Assembly: GCF_021044885.1 (NCBI RefSeq)
Contig: NZ_JAJNOD010000002.1
Span: 124,001-188,000 of the forward strand
Reading direction: 5' to 3'
Source: Microbacterium nymphoidis
Lineage (GTDB): Bacteria; Actinomycetota; Actinomycetes; Actinomycetales; Microbacteriaceae
Length of the DNA: 64,000 nt
This document shows, one piece after another, positions 11,701 through 18,574 of this stretch. The first letter of the stretch is position 1; the number at the start of each line of letters is the position of its first letter. The notes under the pieces are model-generated. The model made no database searches and was not told where the DNA came from. It saw only the letters and a list, made by a program, of their open reading frames with translations. Both the position numbers and the translations under genes were made by a program.

Positions 11701-11769
11701 GACTGGGACAGCACCGGCTGGGGGCTGGATCCCGTCGATCTCGACAACGTCTCCGCCAAGTGCGGCTGA
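5734..11769 (+). CDS. giant membrane-anchored beta-propeller / Ig-like surface protein (2011 aa)
   Basis: The ATG overlaps the kinase stop (ATGA). The N-terminus has a short cytoplasmic segment and one transmembrane helix (about residues 13-33). Residues about 45-400 contain repeated beta-strand elements resembling a propeller of WD/PQQ type. From about 412 there follows a long tandem array of Ig/cadherin-like domains with the typical signatures VLLNDHDPNQD, VLENDVAPSG, DPYGVDPDGDD and VDNDIDPTNG. A fibronectin-III-like domain lies near residues 1523-1620, and the C-terminal part has a Pro/Thr-rich linker and a final small domain. No LPxTG sorting signal is present. It should project far through the wall. 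The position suggests a ligand-sensing or adhesion partner for the kinase or secretion machine; that role is inferred. Confidence 0.88.
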   Translation: MSSNTPTSPSRRGPILAVGGGALAVAAVVGATIVWPGLDAHEAPPVDAAIWALQTADGHRYARVNTAIGELDTVRDVANPSAIAQTAERAYLYSGSYGKLTPIDAAMPADLDDETLAASTATPSGTTEATVAGDYVVYRTETGGVYAGLLADAQPMRIDPNPEPTPDPSASPTEAPSDAPEYTADAVALSPDGVLYAYTAATESVLRYSVRDSRVLGTDPAPGVGDEPAITGVGDDWVMLDADGTIIESRVAGERSIEPVGSAVLARSQKSGTDTYIADSSGLYRVPLDGTAVERVVGSSDEEIGTPARPTTLGDTMVAAWLASDSGVLWRDGTGQQPLDFGGQVLEDTRRPVFAGTADALILNETRSGWVWTVPDAKLLPSSQNWVVEDADDQNAEESEIQSEVVLDPKPPVAEPDAFGVRAGAVSSLPVLLNDHDPNQDVLSVDPGSVTGLDPAFGSVTVTDGGGRLAVTVAADAQGSATFSYRVTDGTSADGLFSESTTVTLTVAAEDENTAPEWCGVEGCLATWPEPEVSPGGTVTVPVLNAWVDGEGDPLVLLSARAPDGIATAAVTPAGEVVFQHADPSDSTTQVVPVDVTVADTRGSIAERTLKVKVTPTPVLSAQSFTVVDSLGMDEPIDVSGHVLGTAGELSVTTVQVLDDADAQASLGASGTSFDFSASQPGTYRVKYSVSDGRSEASATVRVTLLGPDAAAQLATAPVVAFLRPQEDATVDVLAAVSNPTRRVLLMSGMTVIPDEGASLQVDAVAQNFIRVTGSTRTGDPGRLGVVNYTVSDGSSDAGATITGQATVYLLPPALDLAPIAVDDRVVVRAGSQIDIPVLENDVAPSGAALFLDPSSVTATGPNVLAFAAGDTLRYLAPTTPGTYSVEYAIAPAGAPSLKDTATVTVTVLGDEANHAPAPKLLAGRVLSGQSVRIDFDPYGVDPDGDDVRLDRILTQPARGSAAISSDGAAIVYVSTPGSAGGQDSFTYQVVDAFGEKRTGTARVGVLDQQSNPSPITFTDYVQVQQGAESIIRVRPVDNDIDPTNGTLALTNVTPNLSERLQGDAPNPEYDRWSSLIRTMDDSVVTIAAGTETGTMSFLYDVTSSSGNTGRGLIVVKVVRETVPDYPVVADTLLTVQNRDSFASGVDVLSGKVTWSGGDASTLSLKAWGGKGTGDVSVNGQNITGQLTDKARVVPFAVTGDLADGTPITTYAFVRVPAADDVTVSLRPGIPAQEVREKEAVTFDMASLVVMSRNSELEVSPDTAATGVRAQATCTPSGGTNITYTAGEGPPWNDMCVVPVRAAGQEDWAFLSVPIHVQALDPVPILRSASVTVTPGSSDSFDLASITSWEGREDNANIRYAIDAPAGDFAVSQEGSVVSFRAADSALPGRETAVLVSVTSHPDVAPTRLILRVGQAPSTLPRAGNVQQQCSQNAGSSCTIRVTGAAGEVNPLPSTPLVLVAASASSVCAGVTFEAIDDDNVRASWTQDAPGGTCTANFQLRDAQDRTTNGDRQGTVTLDLLGYPRAPASISQSAFGDGSVTLRVDPGAARSSYPAVSGFAVTTGGTAVVSCNADGVCPAFEAPNNEQRTYDVVAVNSVGNSRAAASTVAWAYRPPAAPASVVGVPVVSPDTDGKKVQLTITGIDAAGTDNLLISAPTAKQIDVEVKDRTTITTEFLVGSNSPTLVTVQPVTKSPVPKGEGEGATTGKSISTNTNGIGAPTQVKLTATSEEIDFRTARVTATATATPGGAGGKLLYGIVEKGEECSATSAQPSRVFENVAANKKHTYLVCVDSVYDDKVFGSATAEAPLDIRGGTQAPKGYTFRVDGVPDVGDRDARWIIRDQPSGTAEEGYHAEFRGFRSDVFGADPNIQVQWVSDLYPDSATDWGTVSPAKGSAPYQVHAWWNVACQSGGDVAVAVDYEGGGKKPNIVVDKTQARYYDKRGRQVFPGIPSLPTPDPSGTPTEEPTTPPDTGGEVPAKAVRVEGIIIHVDWDSTGWGLDPVDLDNVSAKCG

Positions 11770-11797
11770 ACACACCACAGCACGATCAAGGAACGAC

Positions 11798-12763
11798 ATG
11801 ACCATTTCGCAAGAGCAGGCCACCTGGTTCGCACAGACGTTCGGCCAGCTCGCCGACAACGTCGAGCGGGCGGTGCTCGGCAAGCGCCCGGTGGTGGAGC
11901 TGGTGCTCACCGCCATGCTCAGCGACGGGCACGTGCTGCTGGAAGACGTCCCGGGAACGGGGAAGACCTCGCTGGCGCGCGCCCTCGCGCAGTCGGTGCA
12001 GGGTACTCACACGCGCATTCAGTTCACCCCCGACCTGCTGCCCGGGGACATCACCGGCATCACCGTCTACGACCAGAAGCGCGGCGAGTTCGAGTTCCAC
12101 GCCGGTCCCGTCTTCGCCAATATCGTGCTGGCCGACGAAATCAACCGCGCCAGCCCCAAGACGCAGGCGGCGCTGCTGGAGGTGATGGAGGAGGGCTCGG
12201 TCACCGTCGACGGCGTCTCGCGCACCGTGGGCACCCCGTTCCTCGTGGTCGCTACTCAGAACCCGGTGGAGCAGGCCGGAACGTACCGGCTTCCGGAGGC
12301 GCAGCTGGACCGGTTCCTGATGAAGACCTCGCTCGGCTACCCCGACCACGCGGCCACGCTGCGGATCCTCGATGGGGCCGCAGTGGAGACCGCGAAGCTG
12401 CATCCCGTCGTCACCCCGCAGACGATGGTGTCCATGGCGGACTTGGCGCAGGAGGTCTACGTCGACGCGCTCGTGCTCGACTACATCGCCCGTGTGGTGG
12501 ATGCCACGCGTGGTGCCGACCAGGTGCGGCTGGGGGTCTCGATCCGTGGGGCGCTGGCGCTGACACGCGCCGTGCGCACACGCGCTGCGAGCCAGGGACG
12601 CACCTACGTCGTCCCCGACGACGTGAAGACGCTCGCCGGCCCGGTGCTCGCACACCGCCTCATCCTGCACCCCGAAGCGGAGTTCGACGGGGTCACCGCG
12701 GAGGCCGTCATCGGTCAGGTGATGCTGGAGGTGGCGCCGCCCGTGCAGCGCGCATCCGCATGA
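11798..12763 (+). CDS. MoxR-family AAA+ ATPase
   Basis: A 321-residue AAA+ protein starting at ATG 11798. Walker A is EDVPGTGKTS (near residue 52), Walker B VLADEINRA (near 113), and sensor-1 VATQNPVEQAGTY; these are typical of the MoxR clade. MoxR ATPases act as chaperones that activate or assemble partner proteins, usually ones with DUF58 or VWA domains. Here the next two genes encode DUF58 and transglutaminase-fold proteins, and all three overlap by ATGA, a well-known gene trio. It is soluble and cytoplasmic. Confidence 0.95.
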   Translation: MTISQEQATWFAQTFGQLADNVERAVLGKRPVVELVLTAMLSDGHVLLEDVPGTGKTSLARALAQSVQGTHTRIQFTPDLLPGDITGITVYDQKRGEFEFHAGPVFANIVLADEINRASPKTQAALLEVMEEGSVTVDGVSRTVGTPFLVVATQNPVEQAGTYRLPEAQLDRFLMKTSLGYPDHAATLRILDGAAVETAKLHPVVTPQTMVSMADLAQEVYVDALVLDYIARVVDATRGADQVRLGVSIRGALALTRAVRTRAASQGRTYVVPDDVKTLAGPVLAHRLILHPEAEFDGVTAEAVIGQVMLEVAPPVQRASA

Positions 12764-14127
12764 CCGACGAGTTCACCGACCGATCGCACTCCCAGTCGCG
12801 GTCGCGATCGCACACCCAGACGCGTACGCGCACCCATGTGCGTGCCGGGCGACGCAGCGCGTTCCTGCGCGCCTCGCTGGCGGTGCTGGCCGTGGCGCGC
12901 CGGCTGGGGGCGGTGCTGCGCCGGGCGCGCGACGAGATCTCCCGCACCGTCACGCCGGCGGGCTGGATCGCGGTGGTCGTCGCGCTGGGCGGGTTCTCCC
13001 TCGGATGGCTGCTGGGATGGGCCGAGGCGATCGTGGCCGGCATCGTCTCCATCGTGCTGCTGCTGCTCGCGGTCCCGTTCTTGTTCGGCGCACGCCGGTA
13101 CGACGTGCGGGTGCATCCGACGGCGGATCGCGTGGTCGCCGGCGGCAGCGTCAGCACCGGGGTGACGGTGCGCAACACCGGCACCCGCGCGGCCCTGCCA
13201 TCGCGGCTGGATCTGCCGGTGGGTGACGGGATCGTCGAGGTGGAGGTGCCGTTGCTGCGCCCGGACGCCGACGTCACCGAAGACGTCGAGATCCCCACCC
13301 CGCGCCGCGGCGTGATCCGGGTGGGACCTGCCACCACCGTGCGGGCCGATCCCCTCCGGCTGCTGCATCGCGAACACGAGTGGGCCGACGTCCACGAGCT
13401 CTACGTGCATCCGCGCACGGTGCCGGTGCCGGCGACGAGTGCCGGCATCGTGCGGGATCTGGAGGGGAATCCGACCTCGCGCCTGGTGGATTCCGACATC
13501 TCCTTCCATGCGATCCGTGAGTACGCCCCCGGCGACGCTCAGCGGCAGATCCACTGGAAGTCCACCGCCAAGACCGGTCAGCTGATGGTGCGCCAGTTCG
13601 AGGAATCACGACGCGCTCGCACCGCGATCGCCCTCAGCGTGGCTGCGGCGGACTACCTCGATGAAGACGAGTACGAGCTGGCCGTCAGCGCCGCAGCGTC
13701 TCTCGGCGTGCAGTCGCTGCGCGAGGGCCGTGACCTCGAGATCGTCGCCGGTGCCGAGATCCCGCGTGTGGTGCGAGGACGCCTGCGGGCCTTCCGCCAG
13801 CTGGGCGCGGTGAGTCCGCGGAGCCTGCTGGACGAGTTCTGCCTGGTGGACGCGCTGGAGAACACGATGGCCCTCGAAGAGGTGTGCGCGCTGCAAGCTG
13901 AGGAGAGCAGCGGCCTGTCGATCGTCTTCCTGGTGTGCGGCTCGCGGCTCCCGCTGGAGCGCGTACGGCGGGCGGCGCTGGCGTACGGCCCGGAGACCAC
14001 CGTCGTCGCCGTCGTCTGCAACGAGACCGCGCACCCCCGCGTACGCCCGATCGGGGACGTCTACGTGATGACGATCGGCGTGCTCGAGGATCTCGGTGCG
14101 CTGCTGGGACGAGGAGCGGTGCGATGA
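12760..14127 (+). CDS. DUF58 domain membrane protein
   Basis: 455 residues, starting at the ATG that overlaps the MoxR stop. The N-terminus is an unusual Ser/Arg/Thr/His-alternating tract (about residues 7-26). Two transmembrane helices follow (about 66-110). A beta-sandwich-like region comes next, and then the DUF58 signature near residues 245-290 (FHAIREYAPGDAQRQIHWKS and LMVRQFEES). DUF58 proteins resemble degenerate VWA domains and pair with MoxR ATPases. It is predicted to be membrane-bound with the DUF58 part in the cytoplasm. Its TGA overlaps the next ATG. Confidence 0.93.
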   Translation: MTDEFTDRSHSQSRSRSHTQTRTRTHVRAGRRSAFLRASLAVLAVARRLGAVLRRARDEISRTVTPAGWIAVVVALGGFSLGWLLGWAEAIVAGIVSIVLLLLAVPFLFGARRYDVRVHPTADRVVAGGSVSTGVTVRNTGTRAALPSRLDLPVGDGIVEVEVPLLRPDADVTEDVEIPTPRRGVIRVGPATTVRADPLRLLHREHEWADVHELYVHPRTVPVPATSAGIVRDLEGNPTSRLVDSDISFHAIREYAPGDAQRQIHWKSTAKTGQLMVRQFEESRRARTAIALSVAAADYLDEDEYELAVSAAASLGVQSLREGRDLEIVAGAEIPRVVRGRLRAFRQLGAVSPRSLLDEFCLVDALENTMALEEVCALQAEESSGLSIVFLVCGSRLPLERVRRAALAYGPETTVVAVVCNETAHPRVRPIGDVYVMTIGVLEDLGALLGRGAVR

Positions 14128-16607
14128 GCGACGCTCTGAGTCCGAAGGGCCGCGCCACCTCGCGCACGGTGGTGGCAGGCAGTGTCTTCGTCGCCGCTCT
14201 CGCCGCGCTCGGCATCGTCGCCGCGTGGCCGATCTATGCGTCGCCGTCCTTCCTCTGGGCCGCGGGGGCGGCCATCATCGCGGGCGCGGCGATCGCCGTG
14301 CTCTGGGTCTGGCGGCGTCTGCCTGGGTGGCTGGTGGCCGTGCTGCTGGTCGCGGCATGGCTCGGCCTCGGCCTCGCGCTCGGCGTGCCGGAGCGCTGGG
14401 CGTCCGGGCGCATCTGGCCCGATGGGGTCGTCGATGTGCTGCTTGCACCGGTCACCGGCTGGAAAGACCTCATCACCACCCCGCTGCCGGTCGGCTCGTA
14501 TCGCAACCTCCTGGTGCCGGCGATCATCGTCTTCCTCGTGAGCGTGTCTGCGGCGCTGCGGCTCAGCTGGCTACCCGCGTCGCGATCCGGGTTCGCCGTC
14601 CCGGTCGCGGCCGCCATGCCCGTCTTCGGGCTCCTCTTCGGGCGAACGAGCACGTCGTCCCCCCTGCAGCTCGGGCCGTTCACTCTTCCCGCGCCCGTCG
14701 AGACGGCCGTAGGCGCGTCGGCGCTGCTCGTGAGCGTGCTGTGGCTGTCGTGGCGAGGGCGGGATGACCGGCGGGAGGCGATTCGCCGCGCCGAGCGGGC
14801 GACGGGCGTCCGCGGCTCTCGACGGGGCTCGCGTGGCAGCGTCGCTCGCACGGCGCTGGCCGCCGCAATGGTCGTGGTGGCTCTCGCTGCGGGTGTGGTC
14901 ACCACGGGACCGGTCGGACAGAGCCGCGTGCGTGAAGTGCTGCGCACCTCGATCGGGCCGGATCTCACCGGTGACGATGCCATCAGCCCGCTCGTCACCT
15001 ACCGGTCCTCGTTCGCCGATGACCGCTTCCCCCAGGTCCTCTTTCGCGTGACGAGCGTCGACGCGCTGCCGGAGCGCATCCGCCTGGCCACGCTCAGTGC
15101 GTACGACGGCCAGACCTATCAGCTGGGCGACGGCGCCGAGGGGGCGTTCCAGCGGGTGCCGTCGGTGCTGGATACCCCGCCGGGCGAAGCCTCCACCGTC
15201 ACCTTCACGGTGGAGGCCCTGCGTGGCGTGTGGCTACCGACGTTCGGCGCGCTGCGCCAGATCGGTTTCAGCGGATCGGGCGCTCCGATGCTGGCCGACG
15301 GGTTCTACTACGATCCGCGCACGAGCAGTGCCGTCGAGTCCGCCGGTGTGGCGACCGGCGACACGTACACCGTCACCGCGGTGACGCCCGCGTCCCCGGA
15401 TCTGCAGACGCTGCCCGCTCCCGGTGCCTCACCCCAGGTGGAGCTTCCGGCCCAGATGGAACGCTGGCTCGACGCCCAGGCGCCCTCGCGAGACGGTGCG
15501 GGGCTGCTGTCGGTCATCGGGGCGCTGCGCGAGCGGGGCTATCTCAGCCATTCCCTGACGATCCCGGACGGGACCACGCCCGCCTGGATGAGCGAGCTCG
15601 GCGACTACGGATTCCGCCCGTCGGCGGCCGGGCACTCGCTCTCCCGCATCGACAAGCTCTTCGCTCAGCTCAACGAACGTGCAGCGCAGGCCGCAGGAGA
15701 AGCGCCCGGCGCGTCGCTGGTGGCGGCCGTGGGAGACGACGAACAGTTCGCCGTGGCCGGAGCGCTGATCGCGGAGCAGCTCGGATTCCCCGCCCGCGTC
15801 GTCGTCGGATTCCGCACGGACGACCCGACCCTGCCGTCCTGTCAGGACGGTGCGTGTCGCGCGGGCGATCTCTCCGCGTGGATCGAGGTGGCGGTGGCCC
15901 CCGGGACGTGGGTGAGCGTGGACACCAGCCCCCAGCACACGGCGTCTGTCGAGACCCAGAACCGTCGAGAGCGTGATCCGGAGAACATGACGGACGTGCG
16001 TCCGCGCAACGCCGACGAGGTGTCTCCTCCGGATCCGCAGAACCAGGATGCTGCCACCGCCGAGGAGCCCGCACCGCCGCCCGCGCCCGAGATCGTGGAC
16101 TGGACGCTGGTGCGGACGGTGGCGATCAGCCTGCTGGCCCTGGTCGCGGTGCTCGCCCCGTTCCTCATCGTGCTCATCGCGAAGGCTCTCCGTCGCCGCG
16201 GTCGGCGCCTCGCCGAGCCGGCGAGCGCCGTCGCCGGCGGCTGGGAGGAGTACGTGGACACCGCGGTCGATACCGGGCGTCCGGCACCTGCCGCTCGCAC
16301 CCGTCACGAGGTGGCGGAGCTGTATGCGACCCCGCAGGCGGGGGAGCTGGCCACGCTCGCCGATCGTGCCGTGTTCTCCGATGAGCAGCTCACACCCGAG
16401 GAATCGGAGCAGTTCTGGCAGATCGTGGCCGATGAGCGACGAGAACTGCGCTCCTCGGTCGGATGGTGGCGCCGGGTGCGTGCCGCCGTATCGTTGAAGT
16501 CACTGTTGCGGCAGACGTCCGCACGCGCTGTGGGCACCGATGCATCGGGCGCGGCGCGAGGTTCGGAGAGGAGGAAGCGCCGCGCACGCGGCGCCGGAAT
16601 GTCATGA
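14124..16607 (+). CDS. transglutaminase-fold membrane protein, catalytic residues apparently lost
   Basis: 827 residues with ATGA overlaps at both ends. It has about seven N-terminal transmembrane helices, a large extracytoplasmic region with a transglutaminase-like fold at about residues 500-610, and another helix near 665-695 before a cytoplasmic tail. The fold is recognisable from FAVAGALIAEQLGFPARVVV and AWIEVAVAPGTWVSVDTSP. In active relatives the first block starts G-x-C-E-x-[FY]-A and the second with His-Ala-Trp. Here these positions read Asp539 and Ser584, while Asp600 is kept. It is thus probably a pseudoenzyme. It completes the MoxR-DUF58-transglutaminase trio; a structural or ligand-binding role is inferred. 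Confidence 0.88.
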   Translation: MSDALSPKGRATSRTVVAGSVFVAALAALGIVAAWPIYASPSFLWAAGAAIIAGAAIAVLWVWRRLPGWLVAVLLVAAWLGLGLALGVPERWASGRIWPDGVVDVLLAPVTGWKDLITTPLPVGSYRNLLVPAIIVFLVSVSAALRLSWLPASRSGFAVPVAAAMPVFGLLFGRTSTSSPLQLGPFTLPAPVETAVGASALLVSVLWLSWRGRDDRREAIRRAERATGVRGSRRGSRGSVARTALAAAMVVVALAAGVVTTGPVGQSRVREVLRTSIGPDLTGDDAISPLVTYRSSFADDRFPQVLFRVTSVDALPERIRLATLSAYDGQTYQLGDGAEGAFQRVPSVLDTPPGEASTVTFTVEALRGVWLPTFGALRQIGFSGSGAPMLADGFYYDPRTSSAVESAGVATGDTYTVTAVTPASPDLQTLPAPGASPQVELPAQMERWLDAQAPSRDGAGLLSVIGALRERGYLSHSLTIPDGTTPAWMSELGDYGFRPSAAGHSLSRIDKLFAQLNERAAQAAGEAPGASLVAAVGDDEQFAVAGALIAEQLGFPARVVVGFRTDDPTLPSCQDGACRAGDLSAWIEVAVAPGTWVSVDTSPQHTASVETQNRRERDPENMTDVRPRNADEVSPPDPQNQDAATAEEPAPPPAPEIVDWTLVRTVAISLLALVAVLAPFLIVLIAKALRRRGRRLAEPASAVAGGWEEYVDTAVDTGRPAPAARTRHEVAELYATPQAGELATLADRAVFSDEQLTPEESEQFWQIVADERRELRSSVGWWRRVRAAVSLKSLLRQTSARAVGTDASGAARGSERRKRRARGAGMS

Positions 16608-18574
16608 GTGCAGACATCATCGCGCTGACGGCGAGCCTCGTCCTTGCGATCCCCGTGTATCTGTGGATGTCGCTCGCGGCCGTCGCCGTCTTCCGCAAGG
16701 CCGGAGCGGAGACGTGGCCCGCCTGGATTCCGGTCTACAACGTGTGGGTGCTGTGCTCGCTGGCCGGAGTCACCCCGTGGCTCGCGCTGCTGTGCCTCAT
16801 CCCGCCCTTCATTCCGATCGTCTTCCTTGTGATCGGTATCCAGCTCAGTCCGCGGTTCGGGCTGTCGCCGGCCTGGTGCGCGCTCGCGGCGGTGTGCCCG
16901 CCCGCGTATCTCACCGTGCTCGGCTGGGGCAGCGCCCACTGGGACGGTCCCGCAGCGCAGCTGCACGCCCCGGCCGTCGGTGCGCCGTCGCCGCGTCCGG
17001 ACCTGGACTGGCTCTCCACCCCGCAGCACACCTCGTGGAACGGCGTCTCCGACGCGACGGAGATCGCGGCCCCGGCCGCGGGGCTGCTCGGCGAGTCGGT
17101 GTCGGACACCGTGCGCGCGGATCTGCCGGCGACGTCCTGGGCACCGTCGGCTTCTCCGGCATCCCCCGCACCCGCCAGCCCCCTGGGCGCGACGCCGCCC
17201 GCCTATCCCGCAGCACCGCCGCTGAGCGTGAGCCTGCCGGATCCGATCGAGACCGAACAGACACCCGATTGGCGCAACCTGTTCGCCTCCGTGGCCGATG
17301 TGCCGGGTGCGGCCGCGGGCTCGGAGCCGGCTCCGCAGGTTCCGGCATCTCTCACCGAGGCGCCCTATGTGCCCGAGCCGGCCGCCCCCGCCGCCGATCC
17401 GTACGGTCGGGCGGCATCCTCGCCCGGACTGGCGCCGACGTTCTTCGAGTACACCGGTGCCGCCGCCGCTGCGGGAGCGTCGGTTCCGCCGGCGTCCGCT
17501 GAGTCCGCCCCGCCCGCGCGGCCCGCGCCGTCGCCTGCTGCCGCGTCGTCGCCTGCTGCCGCGTCGTCGCCTGCTGCCGTGCCGTCGCCCGCTGCCGCGT
17601 CGTCGCCTGCTGCCGCGTCGTCGCCTGCTGCCGCGCCGTCGCCCGCAGCAGCGCCGTCGCCTGCTGCCGTACCGTCGCCCACCGCCGCGCCCTGGACGCC
17701 GCCCGCTGCGGCTGGTGCCGCGCCTCCCGCCGCTGACTTCCGTGCGCCCGCCGCGGACGTCACCGCCGCGGACTCCGACGCCGCCGCGTTCGCACCGCCC
17801 GCGGCTCCCGTCGTCCCGACCGCATCGCCGGTCGTTCCGCCGGAGGCTCCGGCGCCGTCCGGAGGCGCGACGCGTATGCGTGAGGACTCTGAGGTGGTTG
17901 CGGAGGCCCGCGCCAGCGCGGTACCGCACTCCGGCGTGACACCTCCGGCGCAGCAGCCGGCGCCCGACCCCGACGAGCCGTACCGCCCGATCGTCATCCC
18001 GGGCCCGCCGGTGAGCCCCGTCCCGGATGCGGCATTCGCTCCCGTAGTGCGCCGCACCGATCCGCCGTCCGAGTTGAGCGAGTCGGCCCTGGACTACTCG
18101 CAGGAGGTGTCGGCCGTGATCGGCGCTCCCGATGCCGGTGCGCCGCGCGCGGCGCGGGAGTCCGTGTCCGCGCAGGCGCAGCAGCTCGCGCCGGCGCTCG
18201 ACGAGGGCGACGACTTCGAGGCCACCCAGCTTGCGTCCCGTCGTCGCCCGGTGTGGACGCTCACACCGCCGCTGGGCGGGGAGATCGTCCTCACCGCGGA
18301 GGCCGTGGTGCTCGGCCGGCGTCCGGCGGAGAGCGATGAGCGCGTCCAGAACGTCCCGGTCGCCGATGGCACCCGGACCGTGTCGAAGACGCATGCGCGG
18401 CTGGACCTCATCGACGGTGTCTGGTGGATCACCGACCTCGCCTCCACCAACGGTGTCTTCCTCATCGACGAGAGCGGTGCAGAGCAGGAACTCCGCTCGG
18501 GAATCCCCGCGGTGCTCACCGAGCGCTTCCTGCTGGGAGACGCGGAACTGCGGATCACCCGGGCGACGGCATGA
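16604..18574 (+). CDS. DUF5684-like membrane / FHA domain protein
   Basis: 656 residues starting at the ATG that overlaps the previous stop. The N-terminus has about four membrane segments with the FRKAGAETWPAWIPVYN signature of DUF5684-like proteins. A roughly 400-residue Ala/Pro-rich linker follows, including nine SPAA-type units. The C-terminal FHA domain (about residues 555-650) shows LGRRPAE, SKTHARL and STNGVFL, the phosphothreonine-binding loops. Just before it, at residues 537-547, lies FEATQLASRRR. Its Thr541 sits in the same acidic-Thr-basic motif repeated in the next gene's product. This is the arrangement seen in GarA/OdhI, where an FHA domain binds its own phosphothreonine. Likely reader of the operon's kinase. 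Confidence 0.9.
   Translation: MSADIIALTASLVLAIPVYLWMSLAAVAVFRKAGAETWPAWIPVYNVWVLCSLAGVTPWLALLCLIPPFIPIVFLVIGIQLSPRFGLSPAWCALAAVCPPAYLTVLGWGSAHWDGPAAQLHAPAVGAPSPRPDLDWLSTPQHTSWNGVSDATEIAAPAAGLLGESVSDTVRADLPATSWAPSASPASPAPASPLGATPPAYPAAPPLSVSLPDPIETEQTPDWRNLFASVADVPGAAAGSEPAPQVPASLTEAPYVPEPAAPAADPYGRAASSPGLAPTFFEYTGAAAAAGASVPPASAESAPPARPAPSPAAASSPAAASSPAAVPSPAAASSPAAASSPAAAPSPAAAPSPAAVPSPTAAPWTPPAAAGAAPPAADFRAPAADVTAADSDAAAFAPPAAPVVPTASPVVPPEAPAPSGGATRMREDSEVVAEARASAVPHSGVTPPAQQPAPDPDEPYRPIVIPGPPVSPVPDAAFAPVVRRTDPPSELSESALDYSQEVSAVIGAPDAGAPRAARESVSAQAQQLAPALDEGDDFEATQLASRRRPVWTLTPPLGGEIVLTAEAVVLGRRPAESDERVQNVPVADGTRTVSKTHARLDLIDGVWWITDLASTNGVFLIDESGAEQELRSGIPAVLTERFLLGDAELRITRATA
17528..17689 (+). 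repeat. 18-bp minisatellite inside the FHA protein gene
   Basis: About nine tandem copies of an 18-bp unit close to TCGTCGCCTGCTGCCGCG encode SSPAAA or PSPAAV hexapeptides in the disordered linker. The unit is a multiple of three, so copy-number change would alter linker length without a frameshift. Confidence 0.8.

Noticed and set aside
17528-17689. Repeat array that might be taken for CRISPR
   Set aside because: Units are contiguous 18-mers without spacers and lie in frame in a protein linker.
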